64,000 bases of DNA, taken from assembly GCF_021290925.1 (NCBI RefSeq), contig NZ_JAJSLX010000001.1, forward strand, positions 930,001-994,000. The letters run 5' to 3'. This DNA is from Sessilibacter corallicola (lineage in GTDB: Bacteria; Pseudomonadota; Gammaproteobacteria; Pseudomonadales; Cellvibrionaceae). Made by a program: the position numbers and the translations under genes. Positions 17,850 to 26,298 of this stretch are shown in pieces. The notes under the pieces are model-generated. The model was not told where the DNA came from, ran no database searches, and saw only the letters and a list, made by a program, of their open reading frames with translations. Each line of letters begins with the position of its first letter. The stretch's first letter is position 1.

Positions 17850-18443
17850 TTACTCACCAAGCCTGAACCAATCTTTTAAGCTTAACTCTAGCCTAAGCTT
17901 CTCATCCTCAGCTAACATGCTGCAATGTGCGATTGGGTTTCGAAGAGTATTTAGATTAAACATTACTTTCTCAACAGCTTTAATATTACTAAATACGCTT
18001 GCAAAGATACTCCAATTTTTCTTTATGATTTCACCAAGCTCACCAAAGTTAGTGTAATCAAGAGGCTCCATTGATCTTGGAGTTATTCCGGCTTCTCTTT
18101 CTCGTTGAATTCGTTTTTTTACTTCCCCAACTATGTGCTGAGGAACAACCGTATCATTCCACCACTCTTCGCCGTGAGTGTCTTCGAGGAGGCCAGATAT
18201 CTGATTGCGTATAGTTTTTTCAAGGCAGTAGAACAGCTCATAGTTCTTAGCCATATAATCAGCTTCTTTTCGTAAAGCTTCTTCAAACTGGGGAAAGTAT
18301 GTTTCCTCAATTTCCTTTGCTGTACTCGTTGATTGTTCACTATCTCGCAAGCTGATGTCGAACCGTTTTTCTATGCCATCAAGATCATTCTCAATAAGCA
18401 TATTGGTCATACCAAACGATTTTACTTTATCACCGAATGACAT
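17850..18443 (-). CDS. Swt1-type HEPN-domain protein (candidate RNase toxin)
   Basis: A 197-aa protein; the ATG at 18443 is preferred (GAGG upstream, 2 nt after the DUF5343 stop) over the TTG six bases earlier. The C-terminal half carries a HEPN-like helical bundle ending in LNTLRNPIAHCSML: the R-x4-H motif (Arg-Asn-Pro-Ile-Ala-His) is the metal-independent RNase active site of HEPN proteins, and the pattern YELFYCLEKTIRNQI...WW around residues 70-90 fits the Swt1-HEPN group. It is the second gene of a two-gene cassette, immediately before its attC. HEPN RNases act in toxin-antitoxin and abortive-infection systems, so a defence role with the DUF5343 partner is inference. Confidence 0.7.
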   Translation of the reverse strand: MSFGDKVKSFGMTNMLIENDLDGIEKRFDISLRDSEQSTSTAKEIEETYFPQFEEALRKEADYMAKNYELFYCLEKTIRNQISGLLEDTHGEEWWNDTVVPQHIVGEVKKRIQREREAGITPRSMEPLDYTNFGELGEIIKKNWSIFASVFSNIKAVEKVMFNLNTLRNPIAHCSMLAEDEKLRLELSLKDWFRLGE

Positions 18444-18445
18444 AA

Positions 18446-19093
18446 TCAATCCTCAAGAATGTGTTCTTTTAGACTTTTGAAAATTGCATTGAAAACTTCA
18501 ACATCTTTGGTTGCAGGCAAATTTAGATTTATCGTGTAAGAAAGATTAATCCCTTTACCTTGCTGTACCGATGGCTGTTGCGGAAGATTTACAGTTATTG
18601 GATTTTGCTGATTGAGGCCAGACTCTTCTTTTACAGGCTCAATTATTTCGGGATCATTGTCACCCTCATCAAAATCTGCGTGCTTTCTAAGCATGTTAAA
18701 CGTGCTTAAAGTATATTTAGTTGCCGCGTTGTCGTGTTCACTGCCGGTGCATTCAACTATCAATCCCAAAACATCCTGATCTGTTGCATCATGAATATAT
18801 TCATTCATTTCGTACAGGCGAGCGTAGAGTTTTTTAAATGCCACACCCAACGCGACTCTAGACTTTGCTGGATTGCGAAATTCCTTGTAAGCGCTAGTCG
18901 GTGAGCCATCACCTGCCACAAACCCCATTTTTTTCAAGAGCGGGATGCAAGCATTGGCAGAGCCTCCTTTCATTGACAACTTTGTGCCCACGAAGTCCTG
19001 AGTAAAACGTTCAGGGGCTGGAGCAGCCTTAATTTTTTCTAGCATTTTCTCAAGAGTACCTACTGAGGTACTGTAAGGTAAATTGTCAGCCAA
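18446..19093 (-). CDS. DUF5343-family protein, partner of the HEPN gene
   Basis: A 215-aa protein starting at TTG (AAGGAG site 8-9 nt upstream). Residues about 5-145 match DUF5343 by pattern: SVGTLEKMLEKIKAAPAPER, then IPLLKKMGFVAGDGSPTSAY with FRNPAKSRVALGVAFKKLYA, a winged-helix-like organisation. A Gln/Pro linker leads to a short C-terminal beta segment INLSYTINLNLPATKDVEVF. Function is unknown. DUF5343 proteins often lie by restriction or defence genes (recollection, not checked). It is the first gene of the cassette and coupled to the HEPN gene with a 2-nt gap, which suggests a toxin/regulator or sensor/effector pair. Confidence 0.7.
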   Translation of the reverse strand: MADNLPYSTSVGTLEKMLEKIKAAPAPERFTQDFVGTKLSMKGGSANACIPLLKKMGFVAGDGSPTSAYKEFRNPAKSRVALGVAFKKLYARLYEMNEYIHDATDQDVLGLIVECTGSEHDNAATKYTLSTFNMLRKHADFDEGDNDPEIIEPVKEESGLNQQNPITVNLPQQPSVQQGKGINLSYTINLNLPATKDVEVFNAIFKSLKEHILED

Positions 19094-19134
19094 AATATTC
19101 TCCTTATATTATTCTTGGTGATTTCTGCCTAGTC

Positions 19135-19247
19135 TTCTAACACCTTTGTCATTGGCTTGATTGTAGTGGAGCCTTTTGCCATATAATTGCGCAGCAATAG
19201 CAAAAGGTGTAACGGAAATTAAGTCCTGTGCACAAACTTGCTATACG
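19135..19247 (-). other. attC-like site 3
   Basis: Cassette-strand R'' CGTATAGC (19240-19247) overlaps the stop codon of the 95-aa gene. The other end is GTTAGAAGAC (19132-19141), the first bases of the HEPN cassette. The 113-bp interior folds through CCTTTTGC / GCAAAAGG and GGACTTAATT / AATCAAGCC arms. Its R'' matches the 5' end of its own cassette (GTTATACG at 19541-19548) with one mismatch. Confidence 0.8.
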
Positions 19248-19528
19248 TTTTTTAAACGCCATTTTGCAGCTGCTAACTCATCTGGTGTAAATAATGTCTT
19301 GTATTTATCTTGTGACATAATTCCTTCAACTGTCAGCTCAGGCCGTCCCATTTTATTTAGTTCTTTAAACCCATATTGGAACTCACCAGAAACAACAAAG
19401 CTTTTAGCAACTTCAACTGGGTGACTTTCTGTTATCATTTTTTCAAATCTAGTCGGAGCGTAGCCCAGCTCATAACATTGCCTAACTGCAGATTTTATTT
19501 CTGATAAGAATTCATCTCTTAAGCTCAT
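19241..19528 (-). CDS. Small conserved hypothetical cassette protein
   Basis: A 95-aa single-domain protein (MSLRDEFLSEIKSAVRQCYE ... FTPDELAAAKWRLKNV). The pattern, a helix ending in GYAPTRFEKMI, then a KSFV..SGEFQYGF segment, then GRPELTVEGIM and a C-terminal FTPDELAAAKWRL helix, is one I recognise as recurring in small standalone bacterial proteins of unknown function, some in mobile regions. The start ATG lies 16 bp inside the cassette, and the stop codon TAG is part of the attC R'' box. It is expressed alone in its cassette. No catalytic motif is visible. Confidence 0.65.
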   Translation of the reverse strand: MSLRDEFLSEIKSAVRQCYELGYAPTRFEKMITESHPVEVAKSFVVSGEFQYGFKELNKMGRPELTVEGIMSQDKYKTLFTPDELAAAKWRLKNV

Positions 19529-19540
19529 TTTCTATCCTTA

Positions 19541-19616
19541 CGTATAACGCTCAAAGCAGCGGCGCGCGGTAGCGCGTCCAGCCCGCAGGGCGATGCTGCC
19601 TTTACTTGTTATGTTT
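19541..19616 (-). other. attC-like site 4
   Basis: The most typical site of the array: R'' AAACATAAC overlaps the stop region of the 172-aa gene, R' is GTTATACG, and the core has AAAGGCAGCATCGCCC and GGGCTGGACGCGC blocks whose arms pair around GCGCGC. R'' exactly complements the 5' end GTTATGTTT of its own cassette (20149-20157). Confidence 0.88.
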
Positions 19617-20133
19617 AACGCCCATACTCGCGCATTAGGTCACCACACAATATATCTAAAGTTGCTCGGCTATTTCTTACATGCCTCCAAGCATCTTCAT
19701 GCATCATATAACCCTCTTCTTCAGGCGGGACAGTACCTTTCTCCGCTGCCTTAATAATTTCCATATTCCAGATTTTATACTTATCTGGATCAAAATTTAT
19801 TTCAGGAAAGTACAAGCCGCATATCATTTCGATTTTTGATAAAGAATCACCAATCTCGTCAACCAAATTCCGAGGAGGATTGAAATAGCCATGCTCTGAC
19901 CTATATTCTTCCTTTTTTAAAGAGTAAAGGATATTTCTACAAGCCGATACATACTCAGAAGAAGCCACATACAGTTCTTCAATTTTGCTTATCAGGAGTT
20001 CTTTGCGAGCTCGCTTGGCTACAAACCACTGATTAAGTAATACAACCAAAATCGCCACCACTGCAGAAACCAAAATGGCCACCAGCCTTGCTTGGTCTGA
20101 TTTTGATTCAAAGATTTCAAACAGCCAATGCAA
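19615..20133 (-). CDS. Membrane-anchored hypothetical cassette protein
   Basis: A 172-aa protein starting at TTG with an AAGGAG site 8 nt before. Residues about 15-36 (ARLVAILVSAVVAILVVLLN) form one transmembrane helix, followed by a positively charged KRARKELLISK stretch, so the bulk is cytoplasmic. The soluble part is predicted helical and contains several Tyr and Trp (YPEIN-like YFPEINFDPDKYKIW, HEDAWRHVRNSR). No known domain recognised. Single-gene cassette with boundaries at 20157 and 19608. Membrane-anchored small proteins are common in cassette arrays; the role is unknown. Confidence 0.65.
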   Translation of the reverse strand: MHWLFEIFESKSDQARLVAILVSAVVAILVVLLNQWFVAKRARKELLISKIEELYVASSEYVSACRNILYSLKKEEYRSEHGYFNPPRNLVDEIGDSLSKIEMICGLYFPEINFDPDKYKIWNMEIIKAAEKGTVPPEEEGYMMHEDAWRHVRNSRATLDILCGDLMREYGR

Positions 20134-20148
20134 TTATTTACTCCTTAA

Positions 20149-20212
20149 AAACATAACGCTAGGGTAAATTGAAGACGCGCAGCGGCTTTCGATTTGACCC
20201 ACTTGTTGTACG
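20149..20212 (-). other. attC-like site 5
   Basis: R'' is CGTACAAC (20205-20212) and R' is GTTATGTTT (20149-20157). Complementary arms GGGTCAAATCGAAAGCCG against CAATTTACCC surround the GCTGCGCG centre. From base 20162 to 20212 it is identical to site 6. Confidence 0.75.
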
Positions 20213-20521
20213 TTGTGAAGTAATAACAATTACTTCGCTTGGTCTTAATTTACCACGAAATCAGCGTGCCTGAGACCTGAAATTTACTGTAAGACCAACG
20301 CGGACAAAGAAAATACAGACTCACAAGCTAGACATTTACTGCGATCTAACGTGACCAAAGAAGAACGAACGGAAAGGTTTGTCGGAACTGAGGAAATTTA
20401 AAATTAGTAACCACGATTAGGAATTAACACTTTAGTTTACTGAAGCTTAAGCAACTAAGAATTGCGATTTTAGACGACAGAAAACAGTCAATTTAGAACC
20501 AAGAAAATACCACGAGAGACG
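20157..20521 (-). mobile_element. ORF-less integron cassette A
   Basis: About 364 bp between attC-like junctions at 20520 (5' end, GTTGTACG) and 20157 (3' end). No reading frame of useful length on either strand. It is a diverged tandem relative of cassette B: similarity runs along the whole body with many substitutions and small indels, but the attC part is identical. May carry a promoter or an RNA; nothing in the sequence decides this. Confidence 0.7.
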
Positions 20522-20582
20522 TACAACGCTGGGGTAAATTGAAGACGCGCAGCGGCTTTCGATTTGACCCACTTGTTGTACG
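20520..20582 (-). other. attC-like site 6
   Basis: R'' CGTACAAC at 20575-20582 and R' GTTGTACG at 20520-20527, exact complements of each other, with the same core as site 5. It separates the two ORF-less cassettes. Confidence 0.75.
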
Positions 20583-20890
20583 TTTGAAGTAATAACAACT
20601 ACCTCGCCAAGCTTCAATTTACCGCGAAACTAACGGGCCTGAGAGTCAAAATTCACTGTAAACTAATGCAGACAAAGAAAATACAGGCTGAAAAGCTAGA
20701 AGTTTACCGCAATTTAACGTGACCAAAGAAGAACAAACATAGAGATTTTTCGGAACTGGGGGAAATTTAAAATCAGTAACCACGATTAGGGACTAACACT
20801 TTAGTTTACCAAAGTTTACGCAACCAAGAATTGCGATTTTAGACGACAAAATACAGCTAAATTAAAACCAAGAAAATACAACCAGAGACG
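20527..20890 (-). mobile_element. ORF-less integron cassette B
   Basis: About 364 bp from the 5' junction GTTGTACG (20889-20896) to attC-like site 6. No ORF. It shares with cassette A blocks such as CGTGACCAAAGAAGAAC, ACACTTTAGTTTAC and AGAATTGCGATTTTAGACGA (plus-strand text). Upstream of its 5' junction no recognisable attC follows, so this is the first identifiable cassette of the array. Confidence 0.7.
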
Positions 20891-20896
20891 TACAAC

Positions 20897-21185
20897 AGTT
20901 TAATAGACGTCATAACGACGTATTCTCTCCAATTTACCGTCACAGTGACATTTATCTCGCGGAATTTTTCAACGCTATCGTTTAACTTTTGTTACGTCAA
21001 CTGTATAACTTTTTTGGCGTGCAATTCATTTTTTACTCTAAAAAGGAGCGAGGCATATCATCTAAATGCCATGATCAGTTAGCATCATGATTTTTATTAT
21101 ATTTCTATTTTTTAGATAACTACGCTCTGGTAAATTTATTTTACTGACTAACATTTCTGATTTACAGGTAATTGCGTTTTTTCGT
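20897..21185. other. AT-rich stretch upstream of the array, no gene
   Basis: This is where attI and a divergent intI would be expected, but no integrase reading frame is present on either strand. An inverted pair CATGAT / ATCATG lies at about 21069-21088. Nothing else recognisable. Confidence 0.5.
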
Positions 21186-21575
21186 TTACGCGCGCAACAG
21201 GTTGGCTTCAGTAATTTTAAATGCGTTGTGATTTCCGGCATGCTGATGTCGTAACAGGTGATGATTCTTTGACTGTTCTTTCTTTACCCTACGCATTAGA
21301 AAGAATTTTCCGCACGAAATTTTGCCAGTTTTAATACAGGCCAATGAAACCTGATTAACGCTTCTGTCAATAAAGATACTCCCGCAAAAAAATGACCCGA
21401 CCAAAGAAGACCACGCACCAATCAAATCTGCAAGCTCACTCAAATCAAATAATTCATAGAATGGATTCAAAGTAGAATCAGAGTCATCAACGCTGGGCTT
21501 TATTTTTAAACTACAATTTCTGTCTTTCCTGTCGTCTATCTTTTTCGTACAATTTTTACAGCATTTTTCTAACAC
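21186..21575 (-). CDS. Doubtful hypothetical ORF downstream of smrA
   Basis: A 129-aa frame with a GTG start only 19 bp after the smrA stop. It begins MLEKCCKNCTKKIDDRKDRN and has no recognisable domain; the composition (many Cys, Lys, His, Asn) is not convincing. Its GTG and the following bases form the GTTAGAAA arm of the 8-bp palindrome at 21566-21593, so it might be the gene of a further, degraded cassette. It could equally be spurious. Confidence 0.25.
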   Translation of the reverse strand: MLEKCCKNCTKKIDDRKDRNCSLKIKPSVDDSDSTLNPFYELFDLSELADLIGAWSSLVGSFFCGSIFIDRSVNQVSLACIKTGKISCGKFFLMRRVKKEQSKNHHLLRHQHAGNHNAFKITEANLLRA

Positions 21576-21593
21576 GGTTTACGATGTTAGAAA
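21566..21593. other. attC-box-like palindrome at the smrA 3' end
   Basis: Perfect 8-bp arms TTTCTAAC and GTTAGAAA separated by 12 bp, directly after the smrA stop codon. The arms equal the R''/R' consensus type used by the HEPN cassette. There is no T-run, so a terminator is unlikely on sequence alone. It may be a collapsed attC or a chance palindrome. Confidence 0.4.
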
Positions 21594-22232
21594 TTACCCT
21601 CGTCGCTTTTGATGTCTTTCCAAATCTTCTTGTCGTTTGCGTTCGGATTTTTTCAGCATGACATAAGTCGCACCGGTACCACCGTGGTGTTTTTGGGCGG
21701 AATGAAAGGCTTGTACTTCGGGCAGTTGTGGCAACCAGTGGGCAACGCAGCTTTTTAATATCGGTGGTTGGGCGCGGCCTTCGCCTTTGCCGTGGGTGAT
21801 GAGTGCGCAGCGTACTTCGTGCTGAATGCAGTCTTGAATAAATTGGTACACGGCGCGACGGGCGGATTCGACTTGATAGCGATGTAAATCGAGCCGTGCT
21901 TCGATGTTGTATTTGCCCAAACGCAGGTTTCGATAAACGCCATTTTGAATGCCGGGGCGTTTGAAATCTAAGATGTCCATTGGCCCAACTAACTCGATAT
22001 GTTCTTCGCCCCCAGTTAAGCCACTGCGCTCTTGAATTTCTTCGGCTACGGCGGCTTTACGGCGCGCTTCCACGTTGGTGGTGTTGAGGGATTTATTCAG
22101 CTGAACTTTGTTGTTGGGTTTGGTGTTGCGTTTTACTCCCGACATGGCTTCTTGAAAGGCTTCGAAATCGGTACCTGAATCGGATGATTCTCTGTTATTC
22201 GACGGCGGTTGATTTGACCGATTGTTGGACAT
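21594..22232 (-). CDS. smrA: Smr-domain DNA endonuclease SmrA-like
   Basis: A 212-aa protein; ATG at 22232 has a strong GGGAGGAATT site, better than the TTG 12 bases upstream. The N-terminal half is a disordered, charged DUF-type region, and the C-terminal half is an Smr domain with LDLHRYQVESARRAVYQFI and THGKGEG, the latter being the conserved nucleic-acid-binding loop. SmrA/YdaL proteins are nicking nucleases; in vivo role uncertain. It forms the upper flank of the cassette array and lies downstream of acs on the same strand. Confidence 0.88.
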   Translation of the reverse strand: MSNNRSNQPPSNNRESSDSGTDFEAFQEAMSGVKRNTKPNNKVQLNKSLNTTNVEARRKAAVAEEIQERSGLTGGEEHIELVGPMDILDFKRPGIQNGVYRNLRLGKYNIEARLDLHRYQVESARRAVYQFIQDCIQHEVRCALITHGKGEGRAQPPILKSCVAHWLPQLPEVQAFHSAQKHHGGTGATYVMLKKSERKRQEDLERHQKRRG

Positions 22233-22397
22233 AATTCCTCCCAAACTGTAACGCTGTAAAACTGGACGGCTCTATTTTAGGTTTATGTGTTCAATTTCGG
22301 AATAGGTAGATTCGACGAATAGTTTTATTGACCAGAATTGGCTCAGGAGATTTCATCGTCAATGAATCTCTTTTTGGTGGGCATAGAGGACAGGCAT

Positions 22398-22425
22398 AAA
22401 AAAAGGCCCGCATAAGCGAGCCTTT
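22398..22425 (-). terminator. acs terminator
   Basis: Stem AAGGCTCGC / GCGGGCCTT (one mismatch) with loop TTAT and seven T residues on the minus strand, 40-65 bp after the acs stop. Confidence 0.88.
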
Positions 22426-22463
22426 CAAAACTAAACAAATAGATCTCTAGAAAATAGAAGGTC

Positions 22464-24401
22464 TTATTTGTTGAGACGCGTGTCGATAAGGTTATCCACA
22501 ACACTTGGATCAGCCAAGGTTGAAGTATCACCCAACGCATCGATTTCATTTGCCGCTACTTTACGCAAGATACGACGCATGATTTTACCAGAGCGAGTCT
22601 TAGGTAGACCTGGCGCCCATTGGATAAGGTCTGGCTTAGCAATTGGACCAATCTCTTGGTTACACAATTTCACCAATTCTTTCTTAAGCTCGTCGCTTGG
22701 CTCAGCACCGTCAATCAAAGTAACATAACAGTATACGCCTTGACCTTTGATGTCGTGCGGGTAGCCGACAACCGCTGCTTCGGTCACTTTCTCGTGCAAT
22801 ACAAGCGCACTTTCGATTTCAGCGGTACCTAGACGGTGACCAGAAACGTTCAGTACGTCATCAACACGACCGGTGATCCAGTAGTAACCGTCTTCGTCGC
22901 GACGAGCTCCGTCACCAGTGAAGTAGTAACCTGGGTAGGTTGAGAAGTAGGTATCGACCAAACGCTTGTGATCGCCGTAAACGGTACGGATTTGGCTCGG
23001 CCAAGACGCTTTAATACACAAGCTACCTTCACCTGGGCCGTCCATTTCTTTGCCTTCTGCATCAAGCAATACTGGCTGTACGCCGAAGAATGGCTTGGTT
23101 GCAGAACCTGGTTTCAACGCAGTTGCACCTGGGAGAGGCGTCAACATGTGAGCACCGGTTTCGGTTTGCCACCAGGTATCAACGATTGGGCAACGCTCAT
23201 CACCAACAACACGGAAGTACCATTCCCACGCTTCTGGGTTGATTGGCTCACCCACGGTACCCAAGATGCGCAAGCTTGCACGTGAACACTTGGTAACCGG
23301 CTCTTCACCAGAACCCATTAGGGCGCGAATTAAGGTAGGTGCTGTGTAGAAGCTAGCTACGTTGTACTTATCAACGATTTCCCAGCAGCGGCTGACGCTT
23401 GGGTAAGTTGGAACACCTTCGTACATAACGGAGGTTGCGCCGTTACACAATGGACCGTATACGATGTAGCTGTGGCCGGTAACCCAACCCACATCAGCGG
23501 TACACCAGTAAACTTCGCCTTCTTGATAATCGAATACAACTTTGTGGGTCATTGCTGCTTGCAGCAAGTAACCAGCGGTAGTGTGAAGTACGCCTTTTGG
23601 CTTACCAGTAGAACCTGAGGTGTAAAGAATGAATAGCGGATCTTCCGCACCCATTACTTCTGGCTCACACGTAGACGGCTGATCAGCAACACCTTCGCGG
23701 TAATCAATGTCACGACCTTCAACCATAGCGGTATCGGTATCGGTGTGTTTAACCACAATCACGGTGTGTGTGTTCGGGCAGCTTTCTAGTGCCTTATCGA
23801 CGTTAACTTTTAACGGTACACGTTTACCGCCGCGTAACCCTTCGTTAGCGGTGATAACCACTTGGCAATCACTGTCTTGAATACGGTCTTTTAAAGCGTC
23901 TGGTGAGAAACCACCGAATACGATTGAGTGAACAGCACCAATACGCGCACACGCAAGCATGGCGTAAGAGGCTTCAAGAATCATTGGTAGGTAGATACAA
24001 ACACGATCACCTTTTTTAACGCCTTTGGCGCGAAGTAGGTTTGCAAGCTTACAAACTTCTTCGTGCACTTCTGCGTAGGTAACTTGTTTGCTGCTATCTG
24101 GGGAATCACCTTCCCAGAAGAACGCAACTTGGTCAGCGCGCTCTGGTAAGTGACGATCAAGACAGTTGTAAGATACGTTTAACGTAGCGCCTTCAAACCA
24201 GCTTGCTTTGCCTTCGTGGAAGTCAAATTCACATACGGTATCCCACTTGCTGTAGAAAGTAAGGTACTTATCAGCTTGTTCGGCCCAAAAACCATCAGGG
24301 TCTTCAACGGAGCGCTGGTAGTCTTTCTCGTAGGTATCCGCATCAATGTGGGCTTTTTCCGCAATGCTGGGAAATACTGGCCTAGTCGTCGATTCAGTCA
24401 T
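22464..24401 (-). CDS. acs: Acetyl-CoA synthetase
   Basis: A 645-aa AMP-forming acetate-CoA ligase. Adenylation motif [15 protein letters not shown], the acetate-pocket [16 protein letters not shown] block, hinge [20 protein letters not shown], and the C-terminal [17 protein letters not shown] containing the Lys that protein acetylation controls in the family. It activates acetate to acetyl-CoA for growth on acetate and for acetate scavenging. Single gene with its own terminator and a 310-bp upstream region. Full family length. Confidence 0.97.
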   Translation of the reverse strand: MTESTTRPVFPSIAEKAHIDADTYEKDYQRSVEDPDGFWAEQADKYLTFYSKWDTVCEFDFHEGKASWFEGATLNVSYNCLDRHLPERADQVAFFWEGDSPDSSKQVTYAEVHEEVCKLANLLRAKGVKKGDRVCIYLPMILEASYAMLACARIGAVHSIVFGGFSPDALKDRIQDSDCQVVITANEGLRGGKRVPLKVNVDKALESCPNTHTVIVVKHTDTDTAMVEGRDIDYREGVADQPSTCEPEVMGAEDPLFILYTSGSTGKPKGVLHTTAGYLLQAAMTHKVVFDYQEGEVYWCTADVGWVTGHSYIVYGPLCNGATSVMYEGVPTYPSVSRCWEIVDKYNVASFYTAPTLIRALMGSGEEPVTKCSRASLRILGTVGEPINPEAWEWYFRVVGDERCPIVDTWWQTETGAHMLTPLPGATALKPGSATKPFFGVQPVLLDAEGKEMDGPGEGSLCIKASWPSQIRTVYGDHKRLVDTYFSTYPGYYFTGDGARRDEDGYYWITGRVDDVLNVSGHRLGTAEIESALVLHEKVTEAAVVGYPHDIKGQGVYCYVTLIDGAEPSDELKKELVKLCNQEIGPIAKPDLIQWAPGLPKTRSGKIMRRILRKVAANEIDALGDTSTLADPSVVDNLIDTRLNK

Positions 24402-24714
24402 GATTTTAACTCCAGGATTTGATAGTTGTTATAAGTTAATACTGCCGAGCGCTATATGCGTAATTCACTTAAATACTTAAGAAATATCAATTCAGCTAAT
24501 TTACACAGGCTTCACAGCTTTAGCTGTAAGACTTTAGTCACGTCCTGTTACTAATCCGAGCGCTTTTTGCACAATGAATTTTAAAAATTTTTGTACAAAT
24601 TTATTTTCAGCAAATGATGACCGAAATACGGAAGGACTTGATGATGGGAATAGAGAAGTGGGAACTGTGCGGGTTTGAGACAATTCATCAAACCCTTTTG
24701 CACAGCGATTGCGA
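24402..24714. other. acs upstream region
   Basis: About 310 bp between panD and acs. A short inverted repeat ACAGCT-TT-AGCTGT is present near 24517-24530. No credible gene; it should contain the acs promoter and the panD 3' end. Confidence 0.4.
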
Positions 24715-25095
24715 TTAAGCAACCTGAACAGGAATGGTGTTGGTGCTGCGCTCTACCTCATTGGTGTCTGTGAGATAGACAAGCTTCGGCTTGAAATTGT
24801 CAGCTTCGGCTTCGGTCATTTGCGCGTAAGCACCGATGATTACACGGTCACCTACCTGTACCTTTCTCGCCGCAGCGCCATTCATTGAGATTGTTTTTGA
24901 GCCTGGTTCAGCAAGAATCACATAAGTCGTGAAACGCTCGCCATTATTTACGTTGTAGATATCGATCTGTTCGAACTCACGCAGCCCAGCTAACTTAACT
25001 AGATCGGCATCGATTGCGCAAGAACCGTCATACCAAAGCTCAGCCTGAGTTACACAGGCCATGTGCAGCTTGCCTTTAAGCAAGGTTACATTCAT
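24715..25095 (-). CDS. panD: Aspartate 1-decarboxylase
   Basis: A 126-aa pyruvoyl-dependent decarboxylase that converts L-aspartate to beta-alanine for pantothenate. The self-cleavage site is intact: WYDGSCAID with Gly24-Ser25 at the canonical place; conserved [14 protein letters not shown] and [20 protein letters not shown] blocks follow. It lies 58 bp after panC on the same strand, probably one transcript. panB is not next to them in this window. Confidence 0.97.
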   Translation of the reverse strand: MNVTLLKGKLHMACVTQAELWYDGSCAIDADLVKLAGLREFEQIDIYNVNNGERFTTYVILAEPGSKTISMNGAAARKVQVGDRVIIGAYAQMTEAEADNFKPKLVYLTDTNEVERSTNTIPVQVA

Positions 25096-25153
25096 TACCT
25101 TTCACCTCTTGTTCGGCAACTAACTGCCAGTGTTGTCTTCAAAGGGCGTAACT

Positions 25154-26017
25154 TTACTTTTTTTGGCCACTCAATGTAAATGATAGGTTATCAATTAACC
25201 TAGCGCTTGCGGTATACATCGCTCCTAAAATGGTTATTTCGTTGTCATCATTAGCGGCGGGCTCCAGGGTTTTACTGTTACAAATGTTAAAGTAATCCGG
25301 TTTAAAGCCCGCTGCCTGAATCTTATCTTTCGCTTCTTGCTCCACGGCAAAGAAGTCTTTGTTGCCTTCTTCTATAGAAGTTTGTGCTTCTATTAGAGAG
25401 CGGTTAAGTACACTAACGTTGGGTCGCTCTTCCTCAGTGATAAAACTGTTGCGCGAACTCATCGCTAGGCCGTCGTCTTCGCGATAGATTTCGCCACCGA
25501 CAATCTCTACCGGGATACACAGGTCTTCTACCATGCGGCGAATAATCGCCAATTGTTGGAAGTCTTTTTTACCGAAGACCGCCAAGTCTGGCTGGATTAT
25601 GTTAAATAATTTCGAGACAACCGTGGTCACGCCTTCAAAATGCCCCGGTCGGCTAGCGCCACACAAGACGTCTGTCATGGTTGGCACAATGACACGAGTC
25701 TGTTCGGCCATACCATTGGGGTAAATTTCTTTTTCATCGGGATAAAACAAATAATCACACTGAACATCGCGCAATCGGTTGCTATCAGCTTCAAAGGTGC
25801 GGGGGTACTTATCCCAGTCTTCGTTCAACCCAAATTGAAGCGGGTTAACAAAAATACTGACCACCACAACATCACAGTATTGCTGTGCGATTTTAACCAG
25901 CTCTATGTGCGCATCGTGAAGGTTGCCCATAGTTGGTACGAATCCAACGCGTTTGTTTTGTAAACGCTGTTCTTTCAGTGCTGAACGAATGGATTCAACG
26001 TGATGAAATATCTGCAT
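25154..26017 (-). CDS. panC: Pantothenate synthetase
   Basis: A protein of 287 aa counted from [15 protein letters not shown]; the ATG at 26017 is preferred over the TTG 18 bases upstream because of family length and the GGAG site before it. Motifs: [17 protein letters not shown] (ATP-binding HxGH equivalent is HDAH), [26 protein letters not shown], and SSRNSFIT in the C-terminal part. It joins pantoate and beta-alanine, the product of the adjacent panD. Note HDAH in place of the usual HEGH. Confidence 0.95.
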   Translation of the reverse strand: MQIFHHVESIRSALKEQRLQNKRVGFVPTMGNLHDAHIELVKIAQQYCDVVVVSIFVNPLQFGLNEDWDKYPRTFEADSNRLRDVQCDYLFYPDEKEIYPNGMAEQTRVIVPTMTDVLCGASRPGHFEGVTTVVSKLFNIIQPDLAVFGKKDFQQLAIIRRMVEDLCIPVEIVGGEIYREDDGLAMSSRNSFITEEERPNVSVLNRSLIEAQTSIEEGNKDFFAVEQEAKDKIQAAGFKPDYFNICNSKTLEPAANDDNEITILGAMYTASARLIDNLSFTLSGQKK

Positions 26018-26298
26018 AAATCGATAAGGCTCCAAACAGTGCGATAAATAAAAATAGGTAGTCTATTCTAACCTAAGCGTAAAAAAACGACGCTATTCAA
26101 ATCATTCATACTGTTGACAATACAGCCTAATCAAATTGCTGGTTACCGCGATATTGGAACCCCGACGGCTCAATGAATATACACAGGTCAATTATGGGTG
26201 TATACGAAGGAATTTCGGACTTTAGTTCGAGTTGGAATCCGCAATTAGTCTATTGATTTTTACTGACGATTGTTTCAGATACCCGCGCTGTAAAGATC

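Larger units (their letters stand above)
16836..20896 (-). mobile_element. Integron cassette array without integrase (CALIN)
   Basis: About 4.1 kb between the UDG-family gene and smrA holds six attC-like sites (17034-17150, 17772-17847, 19135-19247, 19541-19616, 20149-20212, 20520-20582), all oriented with genes on the minus strand. The key evidence is within-cassette pairing: the cassette with the HEPN pair starts at the GTTAGAAGAC junction (19141) and ends with R'' GTCTTCTAAC (17838-17847); the cassette with 19615-20133 starts at GTTATGTTT and ends with AAACATAAC; the cassette with 19241-19528 starts at GTTATACG and ends with CGTATAGC. Such pairing is expected of cassettes that once circularised. 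No intI gene or clear attI is present at the upstream end near 20.9-21.6 kb. Confidence 0.85.

Noticed and set aside
24534-24722. 62-codon frame between panD and acs
   Set aside because: Overlaps the panD 3' end, no ribosome site, Ser/Phe/Lys-rich random-looking product.
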